DNA of 64,000 bases, taken from the NCBI GenBank assembly GCA_002494895.1, contig DADA01000061.1, positions 1 to 64,000 on the forward strand, written 5' to 3'. The position numbers were made by a program, and so were the translations under genes. This DNA is from Nitrososphaera sp. UBA210. Lineage in GTDB: Archaea; Thermoproteota; Nitrososphaeria; Nitrososphaerales; Nitrososphaeraceae. A model generated the notes under the pieces. The model made no database searches. It saw only the letters and a program-made list of their open reading frames with translations, and was not told the origin of the DNA. Each line of letters opens with the position of its first letter. Position 1 is the first letter of the stretch. This document shows positions 17,691 to 27,079 of this stretch, piece by piece.

Positions 17691-17987
17691 TTGCTAACTA
17701 ATATCCTACCAGAAGCTGCACAAATTTCAAGCCCACAGAAACACAGGAAGAGAAACCAGATGGACGTCATGTTTGAGCTGCTGGCAGCAGCGACGGAACC
17801 TGCCAAGAAGACGCATCTTCTTTTCAGGACAAAGATAAACTACTACCAGCTTGTCCGATATCTTGATCTGTTAACGGGGCTTGGCATGCTGGAGGCAATC
17901 TCCGAGCCTTTCGAAGGTTACATGATTACCGAAAAAGGCAGAACCGCACTGCAGCTCTTCAACCGGCCCGTCGCTTACACCTCGTAA
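17691..17987 (+). CDS. Winged-helix transcription regulator
   Basis: 98 residues of the archaeal wHTH type: basic start (KHRKRNQMDVMFELL), helix-turn-helix (KKTHLLFRTKINYYQLVRYLDLL), and wing (YMITEKGRTALQLF). The TTG start keeps the conserved basic N-terminus; an ATG at 17760 would remove it. A TATA-like TTATATTAG lies about 30 bases upstream. Targets unknown. Confidence 0.8.
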   Translation: MLTNILPEAAQISSPQKHRKRNQMDVMFELLAAATEPAKKTHLLFRTKINYYQLVRYLDLLTGLGMLEAISEPFEGYMITEKGRTALQLFNRPVAYTS

Positions 17988-17994
17988 GAATCTG

Positions 17995-18171
17995 CTAGCT
18001 GACCAGAGACGCGCTTATCGGTTCTGACTCTGCCAACTTTGTCTTTAGCTCCTGCAGTCGGAGTGTGATTGCTTCGTACTCCACAGTGTCAGGCCGATAA
18101 GGTTCCCTCATTTGCCTGTAGGTATCGATCATCTTTTCTATTTCCTGTACAGACAGACACGATCTTGCCAT
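17995..18171 (-). CDS. Small helical hypothetical protein
   Basis: 58 residues (MARSCLSVQEIEKMIDTYRQM...), helical with a coiled-coil-like second half (YEAITLRLQELKTKLAES). The start is set by AGGTGA overlapping the stop of the zinc-finger gene upstream (18179), which shows translational coupling; an earlier ATG at 18195 is less likely. Confidence 0.65.
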   Translation of the reverse strand: MARSCLSVQEIEKMIDTYRQMREPYRPDTVEYEAITLRLQELKTKLAESEPISASLVS

Positions 18172-18178
18172 TTTCGTG

Positions 18179-18394
18179 TCACCTGATGCCTGCAAGCCTC
18201 AACCTTGCCCTGGAATCGCGATTGATTGGTGTAAACCTCAGATGAAGGCCGCAGCAAGGGCAGTGGCTTCCGTCTGATTTCAGATAATATTCGCATCTCC
18301 TGCAGTACTTGAATCCGTTTTCATAGGGCCTGGATATTCTGAAAAAAGCCGTCGAGCCTATCAGTCGGAGGCATGCATTTTTGCAACTCATCAT
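18179..18394 (-). CDS. Zinc-finger protein, paralogue of 14296
   Basis: 71 residues with C-x3-C, then C-x2-C and HCPCCGLHLRFTP, and an Arg-rich C-terminus, the same order as the gene at 14296-14535. First gene of a two-gene unit with the helical protein downstream; its stop codon lies inside that gene's ribosome-binding site. It probably binds nucleic acid or a basal factor; inference. Confidence 0.72.
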   Translation of the reverse strand: MMSCKNACLRLIGSTAFFRISRPYENGFKYCRRCEYYLKSDGSHCPCCGLHLRFTPINRDSRARLRLAGIR

Positions 18395-18452
18395 GCCAAG
18401 CTAAAGTCGGTTCCTTATAACGTGCCTAGCACCTTGGGGGGAGGGGGTCTGA

Positions 18453-19934
18453 TTACTCTGCCCTTGCCCGCGCCACTGCCCAAAAGCCGCCGAATGACGC
18501 GGCGCCGACGATACCCATGATGAGGAAGGGAAGCAATACGGAGGGCGACTCCTCCTGGACGCCCTGCTTTACAGCGACAACAAAAGATGCAAGTGCGGTG
18601 TTGCCGGCACTGTCCGTGGCCTTGCAGACAACGTTGACCGTTCCAACAGGAAACTCGTACCCGGACTCTGGCGAGCAATAAGGAGTCAGTTCACCATCGA
18701 AATCATCCAGAGCCGAAGCGGTATAACTCACCTTGGCTCCCAACTGTGAGGTAGTTTCAACTTCGAGGGGAGACTCGGGAAGAATCAGCTTTGGAGGCTG
18801 GCTATCAGTAGTTTCGGCAATCCTCGTGGCGGTAACGATCGTAAGGAAGGGATTGGTTCCAGTGCTAGTCGCCTGACTGGTTTTGATAAAGTCTGCAATA
18901 TACTGGCTGATGCCACCACCGACTGGCTGATCAGGCGTCTCAGTCGCTTCCGTCACTTCAACATCCGTTTCAATGCTCGTGTCATCCGGTGCGGCAGGAT
19001 TAGGAGCTGGACCGCCTCCCCCTGATCTTGAATGGGTAGCCGATGCTATGGTTATCGTCACCTCGGCCGTTTCGCTGTCCTCCTCGCCGTCGTTAACCCT
19101 GAAGCTGAAACTGTCCTTGCCATGGTAGTCAGGGGATGGAACATAGGTGACGGTACCGGCCGATTCACTGAAATCATGAAGCTCTCCATGCTGCGGATTG
19201 TCCACAATTGAAAACGCGATTTGATCGCCATCGTCGTCGCTGCCTTCCAGGGAAATGTTGATTGATCGATCTTCGCGCGTCGCTAAAGACAGAGATTGCG
19301 CGACCGGCGCACTGTTGGCATCGATGACGACGGTAAAGATAGTTGACGCTCTATGACGGAGCAAATTCCTGGGTTTGTCGTTATCACGATCCCGGTCCTT
19401 TTCATTATCTTCATCGTCTTCACCCTCATCTTCATCATCTTGCTCACCTTCATCTTCGTCCTCATCCTTTTCATTATCTTCATCTTCCTCCCTATCTTTT
19501 TCATCATCCTTGCCGTCGCGATCCCGCTTTTTGTCTCCGCGATCCCTCTTTTCATCGTCATCATCGTGCTTCTCGCCATCTTCATCGTTGTCTAGAACAA
19601 TCTCAGCGGTTGCCACTACGAGGTTTTCACCCTCATCTGCAGAATCCGGGACCTTAAATGCCGCTTCAAATTTGCCCAGGGCATCGACGACAATTGTTTC
19701 TGGAACCGTTTGAAGGGATTGCTTGTCAAACGTCAAAGTCACCGTGGATAAAACGACAAATCCTGAGCCTTCAATATTTACGGATGAGCCAGCGGGACCT
19801 CGATCCGGCGACAGTTCTATGGCTGGAGCGGCGCTTGCGGGCAGGATAGACATGGGAAAGAAAATGACAACAGCCGCGGATAGCAAACACGCGGTGAAAC
19901 AGAAGCCCCTCCTCTTGGTACGAGATCCTCTCAA
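18453..19934 (-). CDS. Large surface protein with IPT-like, acidic-repeat and cadherin/HYR-like domains
   Basis: 493 residues. Signal peptide (1-36). The first domain (about 38-115) starts IELSPDRGPAGSSVNIEGSGF, an IPT/TIG-like Ig fold. Residues about 115-195 are an extreme Asp/Glu/Lys/Arg tract (repeated DED, EKD, DRD), likely to bind calcium or to be a flexible spacer. Then a cadherin-like module (APVAQSL ... DYHGKDSFSFRVNDGEE), a Ser/Gly/Pro linker, and an HYR-like module with two Cys (YCSPESGYEFPVGTVNVVC). A C-terminal helix and basic end anchor it. Probably an adhesion or envelope protein. Confidence 0.85.
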   Translation of the reverse strand: MRGSRTKRRGFCFTACLLSAAVVIFFPMSILPASAAPAIELSPDRGPAGSSVNIEGSGFVVLSTVTLTFDKQSLQTVPETIVVDALGKFEAAFKVPDSADEGENLVVATAEIVLDNDEDGEKHDDDDEKRDRGDKKRDRDGKDDEKDREEDEDNEKDEDEDEGEQDDEDEGEDDEDNEKDRDRDNDKPRNLLRHRASTIFTVVIDANSAPVAQSLSLATREDRSINISLEGSDDDGDQIAFSIVDNPQHGELHDFSESAGTVTYVPSPDYHGKDSFSFRVNDGEEDSETAEVTITIASATHSRSGGGGPAPNPAAPDDTSIETDVEVTEATETPDQPVGGGISQYIADFIKTSQATSTGTNPFLTIVTATRIAETTDSQPPKLILPESPLEVETTSQLGAKVSYTASALDDFDGELTPYCSPESGYEFPVGTVNVVCKATDSAGNTALASFVVAVKQGVQEESPSVLLPFLIMGIVGAASFGGFWAVARARAE

Positions 19935-20214
19935 CTAGCTGCTCGAAAAATAGTCAGAGAACTTTCTCTTAAGGGGAGCAGGAACAATAGAAGTGATCTT
20001 ACTGACAAAGTTACTGCACGACGATTGATTCAACTAGTGCTGCGAATGTCTTATAGATGACTATATCAAGCCTATAACATGCAAGCAACTTTCGCGCAGA
20101 TCTTTAGAACCCACTACAACAATCAGACCATGTTTCCAATTAAGCGTTCATGCATTGCTTTGGGCTGCAAGTCGAGTTAGAGAGGTGTGCGGCTTTTACC
20201 CAGAAGCAGCAGTC

Positions 20215-20802
20215 TTACGACAAAAGTTCCAGGCTCTTGCTTGTGAGCCTGTTCTTCTTTGTGATGTATCCGTTGTTCAAAAGAACAGCGATTTCTTTTT
20301 CAACTTCGGCCTTGTCCATGGAAAGCTGCGCTGCAACATCCTTTGGCTTCTGAGAACCCTGATAGAACGATGTAAGGACCTTGTACTGCACTTTATTGAT
20401 GTCTGCAGGGAGAGCTTTTTCCGGCATCGTCCCAAGATTAGTAGAATCCATTGCGGCCTTGATCCTTTTTTGAATATCGTCCATGGATGACATTCCCATC
20501 ATTTTTGACCCACCAATTCTGCCCATAGAGCCGGCAGCAACAGAAGAGCCAATGCCGCCTACCGCCGCCGAAACGATGTACCATACACCGAGAGCGCCGC
20601 CACCTCCCGCTAGGAATGGCAGGTACTGCGCGTAAGGGGAGAGCGCCGCATTATCGCTGACTATGCTCTGGAAGGGAATGAAAGAAGATACAGAGCCAAA
20701 GGGGGAAGAGTCCGTGGGGGAAAGAAAGCCCGACATCGCTATCAAGGGAACTATTGCACCGATTACCGTGGATATGATTCTAACAGCTATTCCGGCACCC
20801 AT
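20215..20802 (-). CDS. Membrane protein with C-terminal winged-helix domain
   Basis: 195 residues. Two or three hydrophobic segments (about 5-25, 60-95) precede a cytoplasmic wHTH domain (140-195: KVQYKVLTSFYQGSQKPKDVAAQLSM ... LLNNGYITKKNRLTSKS). The arrangement suggests a membrane-tethered one-component regulator or a membrane protein with an interaction domain. Domain boundaries are my reading of hydrophobicity only. Confidence 0.75.
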   Translation of the reverse strand: MGAGIAVRIISTVIGAIVPLIAMSGFLSPTDSSPFGSVSSFIPFQSIVSDNAALSPYAQYLPFLAGGGGALGVWYIVSAAVGGIGSSVAAGSMGRIGGSKMMGMSSMDDIQKRIKAAMDSTNLGTMPEKALPADINKVQYKVLTSFYQGSQKPKDVAAQLSMDKAEVEKEIAVLLNNGYITKKNRLTSKSLELLS

Positions 20803-21132
20803 TATATCAGCCTGAAATGCAAAGTCCTCTTATAAAAAAATAGCTAGGATTCTTCCTGCAGGATCGGTAAGTGTGGATTATGTAGTTACAGACTTGATAG
20901 CCCTGGGGCAAACGAGAATCAGTAGTGTTATTTACTTCCGTTCGTGTCTGGCGCAGCCTGGCAAAGTCGCGCCTAATTTGGGTATTAAATGAGATGTCCC
21001 GGAATGCTGATAGCCTCATACTGCTCGGCCGAGCTGACGGCGCTATAGAATGTCTCGCTAGAGCCTGCTGCGGTAGAATGTTCTAGAGGAATGGACGGCG
21101 TACCTAATAACTGCCGACAGCGAAACGGAATT
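20803..21132. other. Intergenic stretch, no supported gene
   Basis: About 330 bases. A 30-codon frame with two Cys near 20994 and a longer reverse frame are present, but neither shows convincing protein character. The upstream promoter of the membrane wHTH gene should lie at its left end. I see no repeat or RNA gene. Confidence 0.4.
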
Positions 21133-21246
21133 ATGTCGAGCCTGCTAACGTCAAGGCGTCATGGAACCCTCGTGATAGCCATACTGATAGGTGCGGCTGC
21201 CGCGGCGACTCTTTTCTGGTTGTTCCTGGGGTATCCGTTTCTTTAG
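21133..21246 (+). CDS. Single-helix membrane microprotein, 37 residues
   Basis: Short basic N-terminus (SRRHG), then one strong hydrophobic helix (TLVIAILIGAAAAATLFWLFLG). It reads as a genuine small membrane protein, but the support is composition only and the ribosome-binding site is weak. Confidence 0.45.
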   Translation: MSSLLTSRRHGTLVIAILIGAAAAATLFWLFLGYPFL

Positions 21247-21569
21247 AGCAGCTGCCATGATCACGGGCTATATCCTCCCTCCGGAACCCGAAACTGCGTC
21301 ATGAAAAATACTGACACAAGAATATGAGGCATAGTTGGTTGTGATACACAGGCGACTGGGCGGGAAGGAGTCCCATCGCACCGGGACCCCTTGGGCCCGT
21401 GCTATTCGAAACCTTTTTAGCTTTGGTGTTTGTAAGTACTGCAAATGGAATCTAGAGTTGAGCACTCTGGAAGTGCGAGTTCCTCCAAACCCGAAATTTT
21501 TCTACAGTACATGACGATAAACACTGTTCAACAAACGGTTGACCTGTGGCAGCACTGATTAAGGCATAA
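21247..21569. other. Intergenic stretch, nothing recognised
   Basis: About 320 bases. A forward frame ending FGVCKYCKWN contains one CxxC but lacks a clear start and a second ligand pair. A GC-rich segment near 21365-21400 can form imperfect hairpins. No tRNA or known RNA motif was found. Confidence 0.35.
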
Positions 21570-22040
21570 ATGATTTCCGAGCAGATACCCATGAATTATG
21601 GCAAAAGCATGGAAGCAAGTTCGTTTCGTGCTTCGCTCAATGGAAAGAAAGAGAAAGAAGAGCAGATGTTTGCAGCGAAGCAGATTCTGATGGCTACTGG
21701 AAGACGACCTAATACCTCTGACTTGCCAGACCGCTTTCTGACCTGGAATCAGGAGTTTTTGAACCTTTGGTCACTTTTAGATTCTCGCAGGATGGAATTG
21801 GGTGTAGGTTTAAAGCATCCGTTACTACTAAATCTGGCTGCCATGCCGGCACAGCCCCGGGATCTTTGGAACAAGAAATTCGATAACCCCTGGAAGGAAA
21901 TACTGCCAAAGAAAGACGTATTGACCTTGCGAGAAATTGTTCAAGCGCTGCGGTGGGGCGCCGATATTGATGCCCTGACTCCAGATATTAGATCTGCAAT
22001 TGAAGAAGTTCATAGGGTCACTACTGCTTCAAACTCGTAG
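21570..22040 (+). pseudogene. Chimeric remnant: fragment of a pyridine-nucleotide-disulfide oxidoreductase joined to an unrelated C-terminus
   Basis: Residues about 16-52 (SFRASLNGKKEKEEQ...AAKQILMATGRRPNTSDL) match the end of the FAD-domain insertion of mercuric-reductase or dihydrolipoamide-dehydrogenase-like enzymes, including the ATGRRPNT motif. The FAD-binding N-terminus and redox-active Cys pair are absent. Immediately after, the sequence stops resembling the family. The last 60 residues (LPKKDVLTLREIVQALRWGADIDALTP) are a different, unrecognised helical segment. I read this as a decayed or rearranged gene; a small real protein at the 3' end is possible. Confidence 0.55.
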
Positions 22041-22314
22041 CAGAAAAGAATGCCATTTGATTTTTCCATAGAATTGCAGCGCTCTTGACATATCCCAGGC
22101 ACATACTACGGAAGTAGGTTTTTCCTGCCTGATAGGCGATTCCAGTCGAGTTTTTTGGTGTCGTGCTCTCTCCTCGCGCCATTTCAACTTTCACCCTAAC
22201 CTATTCTAGATTATTGCGTTTTAGCTGACCATTCTCACATCAGATTATCAGACATTAGACTCTTCAAATGGAATCGTAAATTCAGTATAAATGTGCGCAC
22301 TTTGAAATCGATTC

Positions 22315-23106
22315 GTGTTTACAAACATATCCTCAAAAAACACAATAGTTGCAATGGCGATAGCAGGAGTGCTTATCAGCTCTTCTGTAACATACGCAAT
22401 TGCAAGCTCACATACACCATCCATAGAATTTCCAAGCGCACCACTACCTTCAGACCCGGAGCATAGATACTTGTCTATTCCTACAACTGAATTCATCTGG
22501 CTAGATCGCCACAAACTCAAGAACGGAGACGCAATATTCCTAATGGACACTTCTCCATATGGAGTAGATGCCCACTTTGCCGCCATGCTTCCATGTGAGC
22601 CAGATGGTACGCCAAAGGTAAAGCTTGTCAATTTCGCAGAAACAAATGAAATTGAAGCCCATCTCGAATATGACCCAGATGGTCCAGGTGATGAGCATAA
22701 CTATGCATCATTCATTGCCGAACCGGAGGAGGTAGCAGAAGCGAGCTTCATCAACCTGCCAATGAACTTGGTATTTCCAAACAGAGACAGGACAATGACA
22801 GAGTCGGAATATGATGCCTTGGAGGACACGGAGGACAACGAAGTCGATGAAGGAGGATCCGATGATCCAGTGTATGACACTACGCCAAATGGAAAGTCAT
22901 ACATCGAGGCATATCATCTGGATGTAACACTGGACGGCATCGACGGCGAAAACTTTAACCCTGGGCTTGACAAATCGTGCATTTACCACGTCACTGCAGA
23001 GAATGTCTCTGATGTGTTCCTGGTAAATGACTCAGGCAAAGACGTAAAGTTCAACTACAACGACCACGTCATATACGATGTCAACAAGATGAGACAAAAA
23101 AGGTAG
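22315..23106 (+). CDS. Secreted acidic protein
   Basis: 263 residues. A signal peptide ends near VTYA-IASS. The mature protein is acidic, with a DALEDTEDNEVDEGGSDDP stretch around residue 165, and has two well-spaced Cys (MLPCEPDG, KSCIYH). The start is GTG; an internal ATG at 22354 would shorten the signal. A T-rich terminator follows directly. No family recognised. Confidence 0.72.
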   Translation: MFTNISSKNTIVAMAIAGVLISSSVTYAIASSHTPSIEFPSAPLPSDPEHRYLSIPTTEFIWLDRHKLKNGDAIFLMDTSPYGVDAHFAAMLPCEPDGTPKVKLVNFAETNEIEAHLEYDPDGPGDEHNYASFIAEPEEVAEASFINLPMNLVFPNRDRTMTESEYDALEDTEDNEVDEGGSDDPVYDTTPNGKSYIEAYHLDVTLDGIDGENFNPGLDKSCIYHVTAENVSDVFLVNDSGKDVKFNYNDHVIYDVNKMRQKR

Positions 23107-23116
23107 AGGTCTCCAC

Positions 23117-23131
23117 TCTTTTTTTATTTTT
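23117..23131 (+). terminator. T-rich archaeal terminator
   Basis: CTT-TTTTT-A-TTTTT begins 13 bases after the stop of the secreted acidic protein. Oligo-T tracts of this kind end archaeal transcripts without a hairpin. Confidence 0.6.
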
Positions 23132-23726
23132 CCGCCTCGCACCTACTCGTGAGTCCGGGTCGGCTGCAATCCGCTTCACCAGGTCTTGAATCAGAGCGAA
23201 AGAACTGCGGAACCCTCCGGATTCGGACCATCGCCGCAAAACTAATAGAGAAAACCTTTTTAGCTAACTCTGTTGTACAGAGAATAGAAACCTCCACTTT
23301 AGTGCTTCCAAAAGCACGGGTACCCTTGGTATTCTGGACCAGGACTTGTGCAACACCGGGTGGACGGTGGTCGCCTACTGACCCTTTCTTGCAAGACGGG
23401 CTTAGCGAAGGCGAGGCGCCTGATGGTCGATTATTCAGTCGTGAGTCATTTGGTTTGCATCACGTATCGCTGCATGTCCGTACAAAAAGACTGATTTAAG
23501 TGATATATCGGCAGGGATGTTTTCGATTGATCGGACGGGCTTTGAATTCAACAGTTCGAACGAGATTCCTATTTTTGATGATATGACTCTCATAGCCATC
23601 TCACTCATATTCATCGTTCCTTCCATGCGTCACTAGTTGCCCAAAAATGAATGACCGTACACGCGACCCTCTGCATGCGCCTATCGAATCGGAGAGCGAC
23701 ATGGAATGATCCATGCCCTCCACAGG
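23132..23726. other. Long intergenic stretch without a supported gene
   Basis: About 600 bases. Forward and reverse frames of 60-116 codons exist (23149-23499, 23435-23626), but their composition is unlike that of the neighbouring genes. The reverse 63-codon frame ending at 23435 is the better one and could be a small protein; I do not call it. A non-coding RNA cannot be excluded. Confidence 0.35.
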
Positions 23727-24674
23727 TCAGCTAGCCGCACCAGCTGAAACCTTTCTAAACAACCTCATTTGTTCAAATTGATCCTCGACTGGCCAAAACT
23801 GAATATGATTTGCGCCTGCCTCCACGTAGGACTTGACCTTTCGAAGACAGTCCTCTACAGGACCGAAAAGGAGAGAATTCTTCAATTCATCTGGCGACCT
23901 TTCTAGGATTGTCGCCAGACTTTTTACAACTCCGTCAACCTTTTCATTGTCATCGCTGATATATCCGAACATGGAAACGAGCGAATTGTCAAATGACTCG
24001 GTCTCTTTCCCCAGAGACTCTCTGTAATGCAATACCCACTCCCATTTTTGCTTGAATTTTATCGGTGTGGTGTTGTATGCCGAGGCCATCCACCCGTCAC
24101 CATACTTTGCAGCCCTTTTCAATCCGATCTCAGACCCCCAGCTGGCTACAAGAATCGGCGGATGAGGTTTCTGAAACGGTTCTATCAGAGGAGGCAGATC
24201 CTTGTACTGGTAGTATCTGCCTGCATAGTTTATTTTTGCGCGTTCCTCCAAAGCCAGGCGAAGAACATTCAGCGCATCTGTGAATCTCGCATACCTATCA
24301 TCAAAAGGGATTCCGCAGGCTTCATAGTCTTCTCTGCTAGACCCGGGTCCGACCCCCACGAATAGTCTGCCGGCACAGAGGTTGTCAATGGTAGCAATGG
24401 CCTGAGCACAAATCATTGGATTTCTTACGACTATGTTTAGAATCGATGTGCCTAGTCTTATGCCCGAGGTTTCGGTGGCGACCGCTGCCAGAGTGCTGAG
24501 CGGATCCAGCCAGCTTCTCCGAAAAACCAGGTGATCACTTACGCTCAGAGACTCGTAGCCCAGCGATTCAGCCTCTTGTGCATACGAAACGACTAGGTTC
24601 TCCATGAAGGCGTGCGGTGTTGCGAACCGCATGACGGGGATATGCAGGCCAAACCGAACCGATTTCAATGGCAT
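23727..24674 (-). CDS. LLM-class (luciferase-like) F420- or FMN-dependent oxidoreductase
   Basis: 315 residues, complete TIM-barrel of the bacterial luciferase-like family: FGLHIPV at beta1, the SVSDHLVF block, LGTSILNIVVRNP, the cofactor-region GRLFVGVGPGSSREDYEACGIPF, and PPILVASWGS. In archaea these enzymes usually use coenzyme F420, which Thaumarchaeota make. Substrate unknown. Single gene. Confidence 0.9.
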   Translation of the reverse strand: MPLKSVRFGLHIPVMRFATPHAFMENLVVSYAQEAESLGYESLSVSDHLVFRRSWLDPLSTLAAVATETSGIRLGTSILNIVVRNPMICAQAIATIDNLCAGRLFVGVGPGSSREDYEACGIPFDDRYARFTDALNVLRLALEERAKINYAGRYYQYKDLPPLIEPFQKPHPPILVASWGSEIGLKRAAKYGDGWMASAYNTTPIKFKQKWEWVLHYRESLGKETESFDNSLVSMFGYISDDNEKVDGVVKSLATILERSPDELKNSLLFGPVEDCLRKVKSYVEAGANHIQFWPVEDQFEQMRLFRKVSAGAAS

Positions 24675-24866
24675 CCATGCGGCGACCGAATCTTATAAGG
24701 TGTACTAGAAGGTTTCAATCGATGTACCGCCTAATGTGTCAAGAGGAATCAGTTTGTTGTACCATGAAAAGGCTAATTCAAATGCCCACTGAGATCGGCC
24801 AAATTGCGAGATTGTTATCAAGTTATAGTGCAGAGAACCATATGAATGGTGCCATTTTTAAGAGCT

Positions 24867-27041
24867 CTACATGTAGTGAGAAATCGAGAGCTTTCCATCT
24901 TTTTTCATATCTCTCTGAGCTCTAATCTTCTCAATCGCTTCCTCAAACTCCCCGGCACCGATCCTTGCCTGTGACGCATGTCTTGCAGCATCCTCAGGAG
25001 TTAGAAACTTTTCAAGGTATTTATGAAGCACGATAGATGCTGCGGTGTTTGCGATCGCTGCCACGTCTGCTCCACCGAAGCCATCCGTCAAGTCGGCAAT
25101 TCTTTCGAGATCAACATCTGGTTTGAGAGGCTTATCCTTTGAATGTACTTCGAGTATCTTTTTTCTGGTTTCACTATCAGGATTCTGAACAAGAATTATC
25201 TTGTCAAACCTGCCCGGGCGCAATAAAGCCGGGTCAATAACGTCTGGCCTATTGGTTGCTGCTAGCACTATTACTCCATGCGAGGAGTCTGTTCCATCCA
25301 TTTCGGTCAGGAGCTGCGAGACGATTCTTTCGCTGGTTCCCCCAGTATTTTCTCCGATTCTTCTAATAGGTGCTACCGAATCTAGTTCGTCGATGAATAC
25401 TACGCATGGAGATGCTTGTCTAGCTCTTCGGAATATCTCCCTTACGCCTCGCTCTGATTCTCCAATCCATTTGGAAAGGAGTTCAGGGCCTTTTACGCTA
25501 ATGAAATTAGCATCGGCTTCCGATGCGACAGCCTTTGCTAGTAATGTTTTGCCTGAGCCCGATGGTCCATGCAGCAAGATGCCTTTGGGAATAGTATGGC
25601 CTACTCGCGAATAAAGATAAGGATACTTCAATGGCCATTCCACCGCTTCCTGTAGTTCCCGCTTTACGTCGTCCAGACCACCTATTTCGCTCCACCCCAC
25701 GCCAGGAGATTCAAGAAAGACTTCCCGTATCGCAGAGGGCGTGACATCCCTTATTGCCTCTTTGAAATCGCGATCCGAAATTACAAGCTTGTCCAAAGCT
25801 TCCACAGAGACTTTTTCCTCTTCCAAGTTTATCTCCGGCACCATCCTTCTGAGGCACTTCATGGCAGCTTCCTTGCACAGGTATTCAAGATCAGCTCCTA
25901 CAAAGCCATGAGTTACGGACGCAATCCTTGACTGATCGACATTTGTGTCGAGCGGCATGCTTCTTGTGTGAATTTGAAGAATTTCTAGCCTACCGAACTT
26001 GTCCGGCACCTTGATCTCTATCTCTCTATCAAATCTTCCGGGTCGCCTCAAGGCCGGATCGATCGCATTTGGCCTGTTAGTCGCCGCAATAATCACTACT
26101 TTCCCCCTCGCTTCTAATCCGTCCAATAGTGACAGCATCTGCGATACGACTCTTCTTTCTATTTCGCCGTGAACATCTTCCCGTTTCGGGGCGATGGAGT
26201 CGATCTCATCTATGAATATTATGGCTGGGGCTTTCTCTTTTGCTTCCCTAAAAATCTCTCTCATCCTAGCTTCTGACTCGCCATAGAACTTGCTCATAAT
26301 CTCTGGTCCTGAAATGCTGATAAACAGGGCGTCGCTCTCACTGGCGACTGCCTTCGCGAGTAATGTCTTGCCTGTGCCTGGAGGCCCATATAACAACACC
26401 CCTTTTGGAGCTTCAATGCCAAGTTTCTCGAATATCTCCGGATGGCGCAGCGGGAGTTCTATCATTTCTCTTACCTTCTGGATCTCATCCTTCAATCCCC
26501 CGATATCTTCGTACGAAACTAGTGTGATTCCGCGGGCGACTTCGCCTGCTTCGAATAGCGCAGCTTTCGTTCCAGAAGTAATTACGGCTGCGCTGTCTGG
26601 GGCAAGCTTTGGTACTATAGAGCTAATCTGAAAAGCGAGTCTCGCACCAAAGTAAGGGACTAACACCTTATCGCCTTCTATTATTGGAACGCCCTCAAGA
26701 GAAGAGGTAAGATATCTTTCATCAATGAGCGGGATGGGTTCTAGTGGCGATACTAGGATCTTGGCAGCTTGGAAGGCCCGCACCTTTCTTATTTCTACGC
26801 TGTCACCTATTGCGATCGCCGCGTTGTTCCTAACGATACCATCAACCCTCGTCATGGCTTTGCCTTCATCGGAAGAATAGAGCGGGAGGCATCTTGCGAC
26901 CGTGCGACGCCTACCTCTAATTTCAATAACGTCACCCGCGGAAACCCTTAGATACGCCATCGTATCTCTGTCAATCCTCAATATCGAACGACCTACGTCC
27001 CTCGAATAGGCTTCACTTACTTTCAGAGAGCGCGTTCGCAT
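24867..27041 (-). CDS. CDC48/VCP-type AAA ATPase, divergent paralogue
   Basis: Hexameric unfoldase with two AAA modules. The N-terminal double-psi-barrel-like domain covers about residues 3-170. D1 has Walker A GPPGTGKT (about 219-226) and Walker [10 protein letters not shown]2 has an altered Walker A GPSGSGKT and VVFIDELD. Both keep the arginine-finger region RRPGRFD or LRPGRFD. A second, more canonical copy is at 54032-56194. The ATG is chosen; a TTG at 27083 overlaps the TGA of the upstream membrane-protein gene and would add 14 residues. The coupling suggests a job linked to that membrane protein. Confidence 0.93.
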   Translation of the reverse strand: MRTRSLKVSEAYSRDVGRSILRIDRDTMAYLRVSAGDVIEIRGRRRTVARCLPLYSSDEGKAMTRVDGIVRNNAAIAIGDSVEIRKVRAFQAAKILVSPLEPIPLIDERYLTSSLEGVPIIEGDKVLVPYFGARLAFQISSIVPKLAPDSAAVITSGTKAALFEAGEVARGITLVSYEDIGGLKDEIQKVREMIELPLRHPEIFEKLGIEAPKGVLLYGPPGTGKTLLAKAVASESDALFISISGPEIMSKFYGESEARMREIFREAKEKAPAIIFIDEIDSIAPKREDVHGEIERRVVSQMLSLLDGLEARGKVVIIAATNRPNAIDPALRRPGRFDREIEIKVPDKFGRLEILQIHTRSMPLDTNVDQSRIASVTHGFVGADLEYLCKEAAMKCLRRMVPEINLEEEKVSVEALDKLVISDRDFKEAIRDVTPSAIREVFLESPGVGWSEIGGLDDVKRELQEAVEWPLKYPYLYSRVGHTIPKGILLHGPSGSGKTLLAKAVASEADANFISVKGPELLSKWIGESERGVREIFRRARQASPCVVFIDELDSVAPIRRIGENTGGTSERIVSQLLTEMDGTDSSHGVIVLAATNRPDVIDPALLRPGRFDKIILVQNPDSETRKKILEVHSKDKPLKPDVDLERIADLTDGFGGADVAAIANTAASIVLHKYLEKFLTPEDAARHASQARIGAGEFEEAIEKIRAQRDMKKDGKLSISHYM

Positions 27042-27079
27042 AGTCAATATTTCACGCCACGAGCTTTGCGGTCGACGCG

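Noticed and set aside
19283..19713. Several long frames on both strands inside the acidic surface protein
   Set aside because: They are made of Met/Lys or Ser/Phe runs that result from reading the GAN/AAR-rich tract in other frames.
21268..23499. Shared AAACCTTTTTAGCT in two intergenic stretches (near 21415 and 23255)
   Set aside because: I suspected a repeat or RNA promoter, but the flanks do not match and a 14-base coincidence is expected in 64 kb.
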